Shown one piece after another: positions 48,058-58,948 of a DNA stretch of 64,000 bases; the stretch's first letter is position 1; each line of letters opens with the position of its first letter. Made by a program: the position numbers and the translations under genes. The notes under the pieces are model-generated. The model saw nothing but the letters and a program-made list of their open reading frames with translations, searched no databases and had not been told where the DNA came from. The DNA comes from Gilliamella sp. wkB7 (lineage in GTDB: Bacteria; Pseudomonadota; Gammaproteobacteria; Enterobacterales; Orbaceae), in contig NZ_CM004509.1 in NCBI RefSeq assembly GCF_001693435.1, positions 1,116,001 to 1,180,000 of the forward strand, written 5' to 3'.

Positions 48058-48086
48058 AGCCCAAACAGATAATTCTTATTTGGGCT
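48058..48086 (-). terminator. Hairpin between tig and clpP
   Basis: AGCCCAAA (48058-48065) pairs with TTTGGGCT (48079-48086) over a 13-base loop. The minus strand continues ATTTTGTTT. It probably terminates or attenuates tig transcription before clpP. Confidence 0.65.
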
Positions 48087-48126
48087 TAAAAGTAATCTTT
48101 TTATTTAATGAAGCAGTGTATAGATA

Positions 48127-49428
48127 TTAAGCCACTTGCTGATTCATTAATTCAGAAAACGAGTAGTTTTTATCGGTTACTTTAGCACTAGCTAATAATA
48201 AATCAACTACTTGATCTTCAATCGCTACAGATCGAATGTTATCCATCGCTTTCTTATCTTTACTGTAATATTCTAAAACTTCTTTAGGATCTTCGTAAGC
48301 AGAGGCAATTTCATCAATTAATGATTTAACTTTTGCATCATCAGCTTTAATCTTATTGCTTTCAATAATTTCGCTAAATAATAAACCAACTGATACACGG
48401 CGTTTAGCTTCAGCTTCGAATAATTCTTTTGGAAGGTCGATTGGTTGCTTCATATTTCCACCAAATCGTGATACAGCCTGTTGACGGAGTACATCAATTT
48501 CGCGTTCTACTAATGCAGCAGGTACATCAATTTCATTATTCTTAACTAAACCATCAATAACTTGTGCTTTAATTTTATTACGAATAGTTGCATTAAGTTC
48601 GCGCGACATATTTTTTCGAACTTCAATACGTAAGCTTTCAACTGTACCATCTGCGATACCAAACCGTTTAATAACATCTTCAGTAAGCTCTGGAAGTTCA
48701 AGCTCTTCCACTTTTTTCAATGTTGCAGAAAATACTGCAGGCTTACCTTTTAAATTTTCGGCATGATAATCTTCTGGGAATGTTACGTTAATATCAAATT
48801 GGTCATTAGCTTTATGATCTAAAATAGCATCTTCAAACCCAGGAATCATTCTACCTTGACCTAATACTAATACAAAATCATTAGCTTTACCGCCTTCAAA
48901 TTCCTCACCATCAACCTGACCAACAAAATCTAAAGTTACACGATTTTGTTCTTTAGCTGATTGTTCAACTTCTTTCCAAGTCCCTTGTTGTTTACGTAAT
49001 GTTTCAATCATAGTTTCAACATCAGCATCAACAACTTCTGCTACTGGTTTTTCAACTTCGATCTTATCTAGATCTTTGATTTTAACTTCAGGATAAACCT
49101 CAAATTCAACAGTAAAGGTGTAATCTTCTCCATCTTTATATTCTGTTGGAGTATAAGTTGGTGCACCTACTGGATTTAATTTTTCTTGAACAATCGCTTC
49201 AATGAAATTTTGTTGCATTAAATCACTTAATGCATCTTGTAAAATAGACGCACCATAGCGTTGTTCAACAATTTTTAAAGGTACTTTTCCTTTGCGGAAA
49301 CCATCAATTCGTACTTTTTTTGCAGTATTAATCAGCTCTTTATCAATTGCTTTTTTAATATCCTCTGATTTAATGGTAATTGATAAACGTCTACCTAAAC
49401 CTTTTGTTGTTTCCACCGAAACTTGCAT
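48127..49428 (-). CDS. tig: Trigger factor
   Basis: Trigger factor (433 residues) binds ribosomes at the peptide exit and chaperones nascent chains. The ribosome-binding signature is present as [17 protein letters not shown] (family GFRxGKxP). It is followed by the FKBP-type isomerase domain ([31 protein letters not shown]) and the C-terminal helical arms. A TATAAT promoter element lies in the gap after lpxD. It is the first gene of the tig-clpP-clpX-lon-ppiD series. Confidence 0.98.
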   Translation of the reverse strand: MQVSVETTKGLGRRLSITIKSEDIKKAIDKELINTAKKVRIDGFRKGKVPLKIVEQRYGASILQDALSDLMQQNFIEAIVQEKLNPVGAPTYTPTEYKDGEDYTFTVEFEVYPEVKIKDLDKIEVEKPVAEVVDADVETMIETLRKQQGTWKEVEQSAKEQNRVTLDFVGQVDGEEFEGGKANDFVLVLGQGRMIPGFEDAILDHKANDQFDINVTFPEDYHAENLKGKPAVFSATLKKVEELELPELTEDVIKRFGIADGTVESLRIEVRKNMSRELNATIRNKIKAQVIDGLVKNNEIDVPAALVEREIDVLRQQAVSRFGGNMKQPIDLPKELFEAEAKRRVSVGLLFSEIIESNKIKADDAKVKSLIDEIASAYEDPKEVLEYYSKDKKAMDNIRSVAIEDQVVDLLLASAKVTDKNYSFSELMNQQVA

Positions 49429-49515
49429 CTTTATACCTCGAAATTATTGAATAATATCTGCTCATGATTATTTTAAATTGATAATTGAGCCAACAAATTT
49501 ATAAAATAGGCGAGC

Positions 49516-49521
49516 ATTATA
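49516..49521 (-). promoter_or_regulatory. -10 element of tig
   Basis: On the minus strand a perfect TATAAT lies about 88 bases before the tig start, directly after the lpxD stop. The -35 is poor. Confidence 0.45.
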
Positions 49522-49535
49522 CCGACCGTAAACGT

Positions 49536-50564
49536 CTACGTCGAGACATTTAATAGTTTCTTCTCAAGCGCTTTCAAACGTTTATTCATTTCATCAATAT
49601 GTAACACTAACGAAGCGGTTTTTCGCCACACTTTATTTTCTTGTAGTGGGATCCCAGATGAATATACACCAGGTTCAGTGATAGGACGCATCACCATTCC
49701 CATGCCAGTAACGGTTACTTGATCACATATTTCCATATGCCCATTAATAACACTTGCTCCACCGATTAGACAGTGACGACCAATAGTTAAGCTACCAGCC
49801 ATAATAACGCCTCCCGCAACTGCGGTATGATCACCAATTATATCGTTATGAGCGATTTGGCATTGATTGTCAATAATAACACCATTACCTATAACCGTAT
49901 CATCCAGTGCACCTCTATCTATTGTGGTTGATGCACCGATCTCTACATTATTGCCAATAACAACACGCCCTAATTGAGGGATTTTAATCCAGTTTCCTTT
50001 ATCATTAGCGTAACCAAATCCATCCGCTCCTATTACCGTTCCTGATTGCACTAAGCAATTATCGCCAATAATACAGTTGTGATAAACCGTGACATTAGCC
50101 CATAATTTTGTATTTGCACCTATTTTTGTATCTTTACCAATAAAGCAACCCGCACCAATAATACAATTATCACCTAATGTAACACCACTTTCGATAACAG
50201 CATTAGCTCCAATTGAAATATTACTACCTAACTGAGCAGATGAATCAATTACTGCTGATGCCGCTATATCTTTAGCTGGTGCAGGTGTTGTATCAAGATA
50301 TTGAGCTAATTTTGCATAAGTAAAATAAGGATCTTTTACAATTAATGCAGCACCTTGCCAATACTTAAGACTTTCTTCTGTCATTACTACGGCAGAAGCT
50401 TTACATTCTGATAAATTATTCTGCAATTTTTTATCAGACAAAAAGGTAATTTGGCCAGATACTGCACTTTTCATTGATGCAATACCTGTGATAGTTATAT
50501 TACCATCACCATGTAACTTTGCATCAAGTTGTTTAGCCAACTGTTCTAAACGGAAAGCAAACAT
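49536..50564 (-). CDS. lpxD: UDP-3-O-acyl-glucosamine N-acyltransferase LpxD
   Basis: LpxD (342 residues) adds the N-linked hydroxyacyl chain in the third step of lipid A synthesis. After the N-terminal uridine-binding domain ([23 protein letters not shown]) comes a left-handed beta helix of many hexapeptide repeats ([20 protein letters not shown] and more) with the catalytic His in [11 protein letters not shown]. The C-terminal helix ([12 protein letters not shown]) contributes to ACP binding. It begins within the skp stop codon (TAATG). In E. coli fabZ-lpxA-lpxB follow; here tig follows instead. Confidence 0.98.
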   Translation of the reverse strand: MFAFRLEQLAKQLDAKLHGDGNITITGIASMKSAVSGQITFLSDKKLQNNLSECKASAVVMTEESLKYWQGAALIVKDPYFTYAKLAQYLDTTPAPAKDIAASAVIDSSAQLGSNISIGANAVIESGVTLGDNCIIGAGCFIGKDTKIGANTKLWANVTVYHNCIIGDNCLVQSGTVIGADGFGYANDKGNWIKIPQLGRVVIGNNVEIGASTTIDRGALDDTVIGNGVIIDNQCQIAHNDIIGDHTAVAGGVIMAGSLTIGRHCLIGGASVINGHMEICDQVTVTGMGMVMRPITEPGVYSSGIPLQENKVWRKTASLVLHIDEMNKRLKALEKKLLNVST

Positions 50565-51061
50565 TATTTTTTAACCTTTTCCAATACTTTATTAGTGATA
50601 TCTACCGCATCCGATGCTGATAATGTAGCTTCTGCTTTTAAAATAAGATCGTATTTTTCTGTAGTAACAATACTTTTAACAGCTTCTTGGATTTTAGTTA
50701 ATAATTTACCCACTTCTTCTGATTCACGTTTACGGTAATCTGTAGTAAACGCTTTTGCTTTATTTTCAAAATCTGAAATTGTTTTATTTAACTTTGTTTT
50801 TTCTGACGCTGATAATGTTAAACCATCTTTCTTTAAACGAGCTGCTGCATCACTTGCTTTCTTTTCTTCTTCACGCAATGATTTCTCTCTGGCTTCGAAT
50901 TCTTTATTTAAAGCCTGCCCAACCGCTTCTCGTTGAGGCATATTTTGTAATACAGACATTACATCAATAACACCGATTTTAACTTCTGCATTTGCTATAC
51001 CAGTAAACAGTAATGCAGCACTTATACTAAGAACGGATATAATTTTTTTCACTTTCTTCAC
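50564..51061 (-). CDS. skp: Periplasmic chaperone Skp (OmpH)
   Basis: Skp (165 residues) is the trimeric jellyfish-shaped holdase for outer-membrane proteins. It has a signal peptide ([25 protein letters not shown]), then [20 protein letters not shown], which forms the trimer core. A long charged helical region (about residues 50-125) forms the tentacles, and a C-terminal strand ends with [15 protein letters not shown]. It sits between bamA and lpxD, the standard order. Confidence 0.96.
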   Translation of the reverse strand: MKKVKKIISVLSISAALLFTGIANAEVKIGVIDVMSVLQNMPQREAVGQALNKEFEAREKSLREEEKKASDAAARLKKDGLTLSASEKTKLNKTISDFENKAKAFTTDYRKRESEEVGKLLTKIQEAVKSIVTTEKYDLILKAEATLSASDAVDITNKVLEKVKK

Positions 51062-51091
51062 CTATGTCTATTTATTAATTTTGATATGAAA

Positions 51092-53515
51092 TTACCATGT
51101 CGAACCGATATTAAATTGGAATTGTTGAGCTGAATCACCATTATATTTCTTAAGAGGTTGAGCATAAGAAAAGACTAATGGACCTAATGGTGACATCCAT
51201 TGAACAGCTAATCCTGCCGACATTCTTATGTCAGAAGGTGAACTATAATCTGGAATATCCTTGTTCTTAAAATTCCACTCAGTATCCCATACTGTACCTG
51301 CATCAAAAAATACGGAGGTACGAATGCTATCTGTATATTTTTCTCCAGCAAATGGAGTAGGAACAATCAATTCTGTACTCGCAAATGCTAAAGCATTACC
51401 ACCAACTGCATCTTTCGATCTTCTACATTTACTTGTATTATCTAAACCACTACAACCATTATCATTATTAAAATAAACCGCTTTAGGACCAACGGTATTA
51501 GCTTTAAAACCACGCAGTACAGTTGAACCACCAGCATAGAAGTTTTCATAGAATGGCAACTCTTTACCACCAAAACCATCACCATAACCAAAGCGACCTC
51601 GAGTTAAGAAAACCCAATGGTGTTCAGAGTCAAATGGATAATAATAGGAAGCATCGGTGACTACTTTGTAGAATCGGTTATCAAATACAGGCGCTGTTAT
51701 TTTTGCGCTAGCGGTCACTTTTAAACCATCAGTAGGAAAAAATCCTCGATCTAATGAATTATACGTCCAATAAGCATTTAGTAATAAATCATTAGTGTCA
51801 AAAGAAATAGAACGTCTATTCTTCATATTTTCACCCATAGATTCAAAATAACGCCACATTCCATATTGAGCTTTCATATCAGATAACTTATGATTAGCAT
51901 ATTCAGTACCAAAGCGAATGAAATTATTTTCACTAATTGGAAATCCTAAATTTGCTGATGCACCCCATGTTTTACTTGAGTATTCTGACTCTTCATCATC
52001 GTCATCTGCTTTATAAGTATTATAGTAGACACTACCACCTAAACTTACACCATCAACAGTAAAATAGGGATCAACAATTGAAACAGAAGCTGTCTTATCA
52101 GTATCAGTAGTGTTAATATCAAATGAAACACTATTACCAGTACCTAACCAGTTATCTTGCGATATACCTGCATTAAAGCTAACACCACTATCCGAACCAA
52201 TTCCCACACCAAATTTAATACTACCAGTGTTACGTTCAGAAACTTTATAAATGATATCAACTTGATCATCTATTCCAGGCACTCGTTCAGTATTCGCTTC
52301 AACAGTATCAAAGAAACCTAATCGATTTAAGCGATCTTTACCTAATTCAACTAACCCGTTACTTAACCATGCGCCTTCCATTTGACGAAGCTCACGGCGT
52401 ATAACACTTTCACTTGTTACTGTATTACCAACAATTTTAATATTACGAACATAATAACGTTGTCCGACATCAACCATAACTATTAGTTTTACAGTATGTT
52501 TAGAATCATCAATTTCTGGCTGAATAACGACTCTAGGATAAGCATAACCGAAATTAGCAAGTAAGCGTTTAACATTATCTTCGATATCTGTTATTTTCTG
52601 ACCATTATATAAATCACCAACTGATACGCGCTCATTAGCTATTTTGGCGATCGCATCTTTATGACCAGCAAATTTTCCTTTAAAATCAAGACCAGATAAC
52701 TTGTATTGTTCACCTTCATGGATGTTTATCGTTACATAAATTCCTTTTTTATCTGGCGTTAAACTTACTTGTGTGGAATCGATGTTAAAACGAGCATAAC
52801 CACGATTTAGATAGAAACTTTGTAATTCATCTAAATCATTAGCCAATTTTTGTTTTTGATATTTTCGATCACCAAGCATATTCCACCATGGAACTTCATC
52901 ACGTAGTGAAAAACGTGAAATAAGTTCTTCTGAAGAAAATGCTTTAGCCCCAACAATATTGATTTGATCAATCAATGCCGATTTACCTTCTGCAATAACC
53001 AATTTTAAATCAGCACGGTTACGAGATAATGGGGTAACTACAGCTTTAACTTTTGCGTTATATTTACCAACACTGTAGTAAAAATCTTCTAAGCCTTTTT
53101 CAATTGCCGAAAGCATTGTACGATCTAATGCTTCACCTTCCCGGATACCAGAGCTATCTAAATTCTTTTTCAACATATCATCTTTTACTGATTTATTACC
53201 AGAAAAAGTAATACTCGCAATAGTTGGACGCTCTTGAACATGAACAATCAATTTATTACCATCGCGGGAAACACTGATATTATCAAAATTACCACTAGCA
53301 TAAAGGGATTTGATAATACGCCCTAAGTCAGCTTCATTAACATAATCGCCAACTTGAACAGGCATTTCAAGCAATGCGGCACCAGGAGTAACTCTTTGCA
53401 AACCTTCAAATTTAATATCTTTTACTATAAAATCATCAACACAAAATGCGTTGGAACTGTACATTGCTGTACCACTGAACAGCAAAGATGCTATAAGTAA
53501 TTTATTTATTTTCAT
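51092..53515 (-). CDS. bamA: Outer membrane protein assembly factor BamA
   Basis: BamA (807 residues, E. coli 810) is the essential insertase for outer-membrane beta-barrels. After the signal peptide there are five POTRA domains (about residues 25-425: [56 protein letters not shown] and so on). The 16-stranded barrel contains the conserved lid-lock [12 protein letters not shown] (family VRGF) and ends with a C-terminal phenylalanine-type motif (FQFNIGSTW). It is the third-last gene of uppS-cdsA-rseP-bamA-skp-lpxD. Confidence 0.98.
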   Translation of the reverse strand: MKINKLLIASLLFSGTAMYSSNAFCVDDFIVKDIKFEGLQRVTPGAALLEMPVQVGDYVNEADLGRIIKSLYASGNFDNISVSRDGNKLIVHVQERPTIASITFSGNKSVKDDMLKKNLDSSGIREGEALDRTMLSAIEKGLEDFYYSVGKYNAKVKAVVTPLSRNRADLKLVIAEGKSALIDQINIVGAKAFSSEELISRFSLRDEVPWWNMLGDRKYQKQKLANDLDELQSFYLNRGYARFNIDSTQVSLTPDKKGIYVTINIHEGEQYKLSGLDFKGKFAGHKDAIAKIANERVSVGDLYNGQKITDIEDNVKRLLANFGYAYPRVVIQPEIDDSKHTVKLIVMVDVGQRYYVRNIKIVGNTVTSESVIRRELRQMEGAWLSNGLVELGKDRLNRLGFFDTVEANTERVPGIDDQVDIIYKVSERNTGSIKFGVGIGSDSGVSFNAGISQDNWLGTGNSVSFDINTTDTDKTASVSIVDPYFTVDGVSLGGSVYYNTYKADDDDEESEYSSKTWGASANLGFPISENNFIRFGTEYANHKLSDMKAQYGMWRYFESMGENMKNRRSISFDTNDLLLNAYWTYNSLDRGFFPTDGLKVTASAKITAPVFDNRFYKVVTDASYYYPFDSEHHWVFLTRGRFGYGDGFGGKELPFYENFYAGGSTVLRGFKANTVGPKAVYFNNDNGCSGLDNTSKCRRSKDAVGGNALAFASTELIVPTPFAGEKYTDSIRTSVFFDAGTVWDTEWNFKNKDIPDYSSPSDIRMSAGLAVQWMSPLGPLVFSYAQPLKKYNGDSAQQFQFNIGSTW

Positions 53516-53540
53516 TGTAAATGTTTATAACCTCATCCCA

Positions 53541-54860
53541 TCACAATCGTAAAAAATCGTTAAATAGTGCAATTCCCATTATTAATATTAATAAAAAAAA
53601 CCCTATGCGAAATAATCGTTCTTGGGTTTGTTCTGATAAGGCTTTCCCTTTTATCTTTTCAAGCAATAAAAAGACAAGCTGCCCACCATCTAATATTGGT
53701 AATGGTACAAGATTGATAACACCCAAACTGATACTAATAAATGCTAGGAAATATAAGTAAGGTGTGAAACCATAACTTGCTGTTTGCCCTGCGTTTTTTG
53801 CTATTGTTATAGGCCCTGATAAATGTTTAAGGCCAATAACACCTGTTATTAATTGATAAAGTGAACCTACAGTTACTTTTGTCGTTAATACTGTTTGTTC
53901 GATACCTTTACCTAATCCTTCTAAAAAACCGTATTGTTTAACTACTGCCTCTGAGGAAGGATATAAACCAGCTACACCTTCTCCATTTTTCTGAACTGTT
54001 GGTATTAAATCAAGATAAATTTCACTATTACCCCGTTTAATCTTTAATACCATTGCATTTGCTTTTTTTATTTCAGCAGAAAAATCATTCCAATTTGTAT
54101 AAAGATGATTATTATAACTAATAATTTCATCACCTACTTGTAATCCAGCTCTTTCTGCAGCTGATTTTGGTACAATTTTACTCACAATTGGATAAACTTC
54201 CAACGTTTTGGGCAGAAGACCGAATGCCGTAATAGACGATTCTTTCTCTATGTCAAAATTCCAATGGCTAATATCAACACTTTTTGTAACTTCTATTGGA
54301 TTACCTTTATTATCGGTATCAATATAAGATAAAGATACACTATTTTTACCTAATACAGAGACCAAAGCTAAATTTACATCATTCCAGCTTTTAATTTTAA
54401 TATTATCAATACTCTTTAACTCTGCTCCGTGAGGAATATACAAAGTAGAAGCAGGAGTATTGGCAATGGTATCTTTTACTTTTACGGGATAAACCATTAC
54501 TCCGTTTAAAAAAATGACCCAATAAATTATTGCAGCTAAACCAAAGTTGGCAAAAGGCCCTGCGAATATGATTGCCATTTTTTGCCAAAATTTTTTTCTA
54601 TTAAAAGCAAATTTTTCATCATGGTTTGAAGTTTTTTTTGCATCTTCGTTGAGCATTCTAACATAACCACCAAGAGGAATCATAGCAATTACGAATTCAG
54701 TTCCACTTGAAAATTTATGTGACCATATTTTTTTACCAAAACCAATTGAAAAGCATTCAACATAAACTCCACATAAACGAGCAATAAAAAAATGCCCAAA
54801 TTCATGTACAGTGACTAAAATACCCATAGTAATGATAAATAGCAGCAACGGCCAGAGCAA
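53541..54860 (-). CDS. rseP: Site-2 protease RseP
   Basis: RseP (439 residues) is the intramembrane zinc metalloprotease that cuts RseA in the sigma-E envelope stress response and clears signal peptides. The active-site motif VHEFGHFFIAR has His19, Glu20 and His23 in the first membrane helix. The third zinc ligand lies in NLVPLPILDGGQL near residue 390. Two PDZ domains (about residues 130-300) separate the helices, with GLLPKTLEVYPIVSKIVPKSAAERAGLQVGDEI shortened here to its core GLQVGDEI. It lies between cdsA and bamA. Confidence 0.97.
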   Translation of the reverse strand: MLWPLLLFIITMGILVTVHEFGHFFIARLCGVYVECFSIGFGKKIWSHKFSSGTEFVIAMIPLGGYVRMLNEDAKKTSNHDEKFAFNRKKFWQKMAIIFAGPFANFGLAAIIYWVIFLNGVMVYPVKVKDTIANTPASTLYIPHGAELKSIDNIKIKSWNDVNLALVSVLGKNSVSLSYIDTDNKGNPIEVTKSVDISHWNFDIEKESSITAFGLLPKTLEVYPIVSKIVPKSAAERAGLQVGDEIISYNNHLYTNWNDFSAEIKKANAMVLKIKRGNSEIYLDLIPTVQKNGEGVAGLYPSSEAVVKQYGFLEGLGKGIEQTVLTTKVTVGSLYQLITGVIGLKHLSGPITIAKNAGQTASYGFTPYLYFLAFISISLGVINLVPLPILDGGQLVFLLLEKIKGKALSEQTQERLFRIGFFLLILIMGIALFNDFLRL

Positions 54861-54874
54861 AATATATTACCTCT

Positions 54875-55714
54875 CTATGTTAAGTATAAAGATAGTACTG
54901 TAAAAATTGGAACTGCGGCTGTTAAACTGTCAATTCTATCTAAAATACCGCCATGTCCTGGTATTAAATTACCACTGTCTTTAATGCCCGCTTCACGTTT
55001 AAACATACTTTCAGTTAAATCACCTAATACTGAGACTAAGATAGCAAAAAAAGAACTGATAAAAAAAACGTTAAATTTTATATTGAACAGATTGGAATAA
55101 TAAACAATCAAGCTAATTAAAAGCGCAACACTGACACCACCAATAAAACCTTCTACAGTTTTACCAGGAGAAACTTTTGGTGCTAATTTTCGTTTACCAA
55201 AAGTTCGTCCAACAAAGTAAGCTCCAGTGTCTGTTGCCCATACTAGCACAAATACATATAACAGCAAGATTGCGCCTGTATAACAATTTGAATGATAGTT
55301 AATGGATCTTAACGTTATCATACTAAGGAAAAATGGAACTAACGTAAAAAAGGCAAAAATTAATTTTACAGCAGCATTAGACCAATAATGTATGGTTTTG
55401 GGATAACTTATGACTAAGTATAATGCAACTAACCACCAGATAATTGAAAGTGATAAAACAATATTATACAGTCTGGATTTTAGTTCAAAAGAGATTGGCA
55501 TAAAATATAATAAAGCTAATATAACTGCAATAAAAAAAGCAAATATTAATCTTGAATGTTTTTTAGTTATATGTAAAAACTGAGACCACTCCCATGCAGC
55601 TATACCGACAACAGCGATCATGATAGAAGCGAATATCGATAGTTGTGTAAAAAAAAGTAGAATAATTACAAGTGGAATTAATACAATAGCAGCAAGTAAT
55701 CGTTGAATTAACAT
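54875..55714 (-). CDS. cdsA: Phosphatidate cytidylyltransferase CdsA
   Basis: CdsA (279 residues) makes CDP-diacylglycerol, the precursor of all membrane phospholipids. It has about eight membrane helices and the C-terminal family signature, seen as LTESMFKREAGIKDSGNLIP followed by GHGGILDRIDSL. The metal-binding Asp residues are retained. The start overlaps the uppS stop by 7 bases. Confidence 0.97.
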   Translation of the reverse strand: MLIQRLLAAIVLIPLVIILLFFTQLSIFASIMIAVVGIAAWEWSQFLHITKKHSRLIFAFFIAVILALLYFMPISFELKSRLYNIVLSLSIIWWLVALYLVISYPKTIHYWSNAAVKLIFAFFTLVPFFLSMITLRSINYHSNCYTGAILLLYVFVLVWATDTGAYFVGRTFGKRKLAPKVSPGKTVEGFIGGVSVALLISLIVYYSNLFNIKFNVFFISSFFAILVSVLGDLTESMFKREAGIKDSGNLIPGHGGILDRIDSLTAAVPIFTVLSLYLT

Positions 55715-56439
55715 GAATGTTCCTCTATAGGTATACCGCCAAAACGTCGCTCTCTGGCATTAAAGACGTCAATTGCTTTGTCAAATAATGTTTGATTAAA
55801 GTCTGGCCATAAAACATCAGTAAAGTAAAGTTCAGAATAAGCGATCTGCCATAATAAAAAATTACTGATTCTATATTCACCGCCTGTGCGAATAACTAAA
55901 TCTACTTCAGGAAACTCATGCATACTTATTTCCGAATTAAATCGTTCTTCAGTAATATCATCTAACGTTATTTTACCATCTAAGACTTGTTTAGCCATTT
56001 TTTTAGTTGACTGTAAAATATCCCAACGACCACCATAATTAGCGGCAACATTCAAAACTAATCCAGAATTATCTTTCGTTAATTGTTCTGCATTAATAAT
56101 CATATTTTGCAAATCATCATTAAATTGAGAAATATTACCAATAATATTTAATCGAACATTATTTTTGTGTAAACTTTTCATTTCACGATTCAAAGCATAA
56201 ATAAACAAAGAAATTAAAGAAGAAACTTCATTCGCAGGGCGTTTCCAATTTTCACTACTAAAAGCATACAACGTCAAAACTTTTATACCAAGAGTTGCAG
56301 CATAGGTAACAATTTTACGTACGGCTTTTAAACCGGCTCTATGTCCAACTGCGCGTAATTGTTTTCGTTGCTGTGCCCAGCGACCATTTCCATCCATAAT
56401 GATCGCTACATGGTTAGGAATGTATCTTTCTTGAATCAT
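55708..56439 (-). CDS. uppS: Undecaprenyl diphosphate synthase
   Basis: UppS/IspU (243 residues) builds the C55 carrier lipid for peptidoglycan and O-antigen. The catalytic Asp16 lies in AIIMDGNGRWAQQR, followed by HRAGLKAVRKIV, LYAFSSENWKRP and the product-length region. The C-terminal VDLVIRTGGEYRISNFLLWQ is conserved (with Tyr where E. coli has Asp-Gln-type residues nearby), as is YSELYFTDVLWPDF. It is the first visible gene of the envelope operon; frr and dxr, often upstream, are absent. Confidence 0.97.
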   Translation of the reverse strand: MIQERYIPNHVAIIMDGNGRWAQQRKQLRAVGHRAGLKAVRKIVTYAATLGIKVLTLYAFSSENWKRPANEVSSLISLFIYALNREMKSLHKNNVRLNIIGNISQFNDDLQNMIINAEQLTKDNSGLVLNVAANYGGRWDILQSTKKMAKQVLDGKITLDDITEERFNSEISMHEFPEVDLVIRTGGEYRISNFLLWQIAYSELYFTDVLWPDFNQTLFDKAIDVFNARERRFGGIPIEEHSC

Positions 56440-56500
56440 GAAATATACCGTGTCATATAAATCATTTTATCAACTTGTCATTAAATATTTGTTTAATCAC

Positions 56501-57130
56501 TTAGCGGGTTCCGTAAACAACAATGGTTTTACCATGAGCAGAAATTAAATGTTGATCTTCAAGCATTTTTAAAATTCGGCCTACGGTCTCACGAGAACAT
56601 CCAACAATCTGACCTATTTCCTGACGAGTAATTTTAATTTGCATACCATCAGGATGTGTCATAGCATCAGGTTGTTTAGCCAGATTTAATAAGGTTTGTG
56701 CAATACGACCAGCAACATCAAGAAAAGCTAAATTGCTGACTTTTTCTGACGTTACTTGTAATCTGCTAGCCATTTGGCTCGCAAGCTTCATTAAAATATC
56801 AGGATTGACTTGAACAAGTTGTTTAAATTTCTTGTATGATATTTCAGCAACTTCACAACTTGTTTTCGCTTTAACCCAAGCACTCCGCTCTGTTCCTTCT
56901 TCAAAAAGACCTAATTCACCTAAAAATTGATTCTGATTTAGATAAGATAATATCATTTCATTACCTTCATCATCTTTAATTAATACGGCTACAGAGCCTT
57001 TTACAATATAATAGAGAGTTTCTGCTTTCTCACCTTGATGAATAAGGGTACTTTTAGCTGGATACTTATGAATATGGCAATGGGATAAAAACCACTCTAA
57101 TGTTGTATCCGTTTGCTGTTTACCAATCAT
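56501..57130 (-). CDS. crp: Cyclic AMP receptor protein
   Basis: Crp (209 residues) is the global cAMP-responsive regulator. It is nearly identical to the E. coli protein across the cAMP pocket ([20 protein letters not shown]), the dimer helix and the recognition helix ([21 protein letters not shown]). ATG 57130 matches the family N terminus and is preceded by GGAAGGAA; ATG 57151 would add seven residues. It is a single gene between uppS and yheU. Confidence 0.98.
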   Translation of the reverse strand: MIGKQQTDTTLEWFLSHCHIHKYPAKSTLIHQGEKAETLYYIVKGSVAVLIKDDEGNEMILSYLNQNQFLGELGLFEEGTERSAWVKAKTSCEVAEISYKKFKQLVQVNPDILMKLASQMASRLQVTSEKVSNLAFLDVAGRIAQTLLNLAKQPDAMTHPDGMQIKITRQEIGQIVGCSRETVGRILKMLEDQHLISAHGKTIVVYGTR

Positions 57131-57219
57131 TATTCCTTCCTCTCCATTCAATTTACAACCTACACACTATAACAAAGTTGGACAATAAATCATATACTAA
57201 GCAATAAGGATTTTAGCCA

Positions 57220-57426
57220 TTATTTAACAAGTCTAATATCAACAGTTTGATGTAATTCAGACCAAAAGATTGCCACTGTTCCATCAATTAATTGAGATTT
57301 TACTTGAGTAACCTTTTCTTGGAGGGATTTTTCTTGTAAACCATAATCGGTACCTTCACGTAACACAAAGGATTCAATTATGTTATTTAACGTTTGTGGG
57401 TCAAGATTTTGCCAAGGAATAATCAT
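57220..57426 (-). CDS. yheU: YheU family protein (UPF0270)
   Basis: This 68-residue protein has the YheU pattern [28 protein letters not shown] and the C-terminal [12 protein letters not shown]. The family is small, cytoplasmic and of unknown function. In E. coli yheU lies near crp as well, so the neighbourhood agrees. Confidence 0.88.
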   Translation of the reverse strand: MIIPWQNLDPQTLNNIIESFVLREGTDYGLQEKSLQEKVTQVKSQLIDGTVAIFWSELHQTVDIRLVK

Positions 57427-57747
57427 GATAAATTAATATTATTTGGAATTATTAGCATTCTAAATCATCCATTTAAAAATAAGAAGAATCATTTCATTTT
57501 TTAATTTTATTTGACTAATAATCGTGAGGTTAAATCATATAATAAAGTTATATAAACTATCTTAAAACTAAAAATATAAGTTTTATTATTCGTAACATTA
57601 TAATGTGCAGTTTTATTTTTATTCAAATTATTTACATAAACCCTACATAAATAAATATTTTTTAGTAATAAAGAAAAACCACTCATATGAGTGGTTTTAA
57701 CAATATTTTAAGCAATTACTATTACTTATAAAAATACCAACTTATAT
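57427..57747. other. Intergenic region with SinI-like gene terminator
   Basis: This gap of 321 AT-rich bases holds the yheU promoter region on the left and the terminator of the upstream SinI-like gene on the right. No gene is visible. Confidence 0.5.
57675..57698 (-). terminator. Terminator of the SinH/SinI-like pair
   Basis: AAAACCACTC (57675-57684) pairs perfectly with GAGTGGTTTT (57689-57698) over ATAT; the minus strand continues TCTTTATTA. Confidence 0.88.
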
Positions 57748-58776
57748 TTATTGGTTAGCTGTAACTTTTAATTTATAACCTTGAGCACCTGCTTTATAGG
57801 TTGTGTTATATATTGAGTTATGATTTGCTGTTTCGCTACCTAAGTAAACAGTATCACCATCGGCTGTTGTCTTGGTTGATGGTAACACATCATCAGTAGC
57901 AGCAACTTCTTCATAGGTACCGTCAAGCGTCCATTGATATGTATATGCTGAAGTCTTAATTAACTCACCGTCATCAATACTACCGTTTTTATCAGCATCA
58001 TTCCATACTACAGCACCGAATTTATCACCATATTTAGGGCTTTCAGTTGCACCAGCTTTAGCATAGTCAACTGTAGTATCTAACTTATCCTCTGCATTGT
58101 ATTTGAAGATACCAACTTTAAAGGTATCACTAACAATTGGACCTTTACCTGGTGCTTGATCACCTGGACCTTTTGGATCAGAAGGTAGTGTATCTGGTGC
58201 AGTTTCACCTGTAGATACTTCTGGGAGTTCTGATGACCAAACATCAGATATACTTAACCATTCATTTGAGTTAGGTAAACCGAATTCGGTACGTTCTTGT
58301 AATTGGAAACCAATTTGATCTACACCAGCGAATTGATCATCAATTTCAATTATAATAGAATTTGATTGTACACCATTTTCACTTGTACCAGCATTAAAAG
58401 TAGTTTTAACAGCGTCAAGCGGTTGCCAAGCACCAAAATTACCACTACTATCTTTTGTTCTTGTAAAAACTTTAAGTGATTTTAGGACTTGTCCTTGATC
58501 CGTATCACCATCTTTGTCCAGCACTTTATATGAAATTTTCATATAGTCACCGACTTTAACGTTTTCATTTGCTCCAATTTCAGTGGTACCAGCAGAATCA
58601 CTAGTAAATGTTACGCTAACAGTATGATCTTTAGCATCACCATTTACTTTGGAAAGTACAGGTGCATTACCTTGTATTAATCCATTAGTTGTTGCAACTA
58701 ATGCAAATGCGCTACTTGATGCATAACCTGCTAATAATAAGCCGAATGCAATTTTTTTGATTGTCGAATTTTTCAT
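57748..58776 (-). CDS. Exported SinI/ZirS-like autotransporter-associated protein
   Basis: This 342-residue protein has a clear signal peptide (MKNSTIKKIAFGLLLAGYAS, cleaved near SAFA). The mature part is acidic and beta-rich, with a Pro/Gly-rich linker near residues 200-225 (DTLPSDPKGPGDQAPGKGP) separating two domains. An EF-hand-like acidic loop (NDADKNGSIDDGE) lies in the second. It sits directly downstream of an intimin/SinH-type inverse autotransporter, matching the SinH-SinI and ZirT-ZirS pairings known in Salmonella, where the small partner is exported or surface-associated. ATG 58776 with AGGAAG upstream is chosen; the longer frame to 58854 lacks a signal peptide start. Function inferred from context. 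Confidence 0.68.
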   Translation of the reverse strand: MKNSTIKKIAFGLLLAGYASSSAFALVATTNGLIQGNAPVLSKVNGDAKDHTVSVTFTSDSAGTTEIGANENVKVGDYMKISYKVLDKDGDTDQGQVLKSLKVFTRTKDSSGNFGAWQPLDAVKTTFNAGTSENGVQSNSIIIEIDDQFAGVDQIGFQLQERTEFGLPNSNEWLSISDVWSSELPEVSTGETAPDTLPSDPKGPGDQAPGKGPIVSDTFKVGIFKYNAEDKLDTTVDYAKAGATESPKYGDKFGAVVWNDADKNGSIDDGELIKTSAYTYQWTLDGTYEEVAATDDVLPSTKTTADGDTVYLGSETANHNSIYNTTYKAGAQGYKLKVTANQ

Positions 58777-58948
58777 GTTTAACTTCCTATTTTTTATTTT
58801 TAAATTAAATATGTTGTATTTATTTGAATACAACACTTTTGTTGGTGTTTCCAAATATAGGCTACCGAAATCATTCGTTCGCCTAAAACCTATAACTTTA
58901 TCTTCGTATCACTTACACAATACGCATTAACTAAAATTCTTAGTTATA

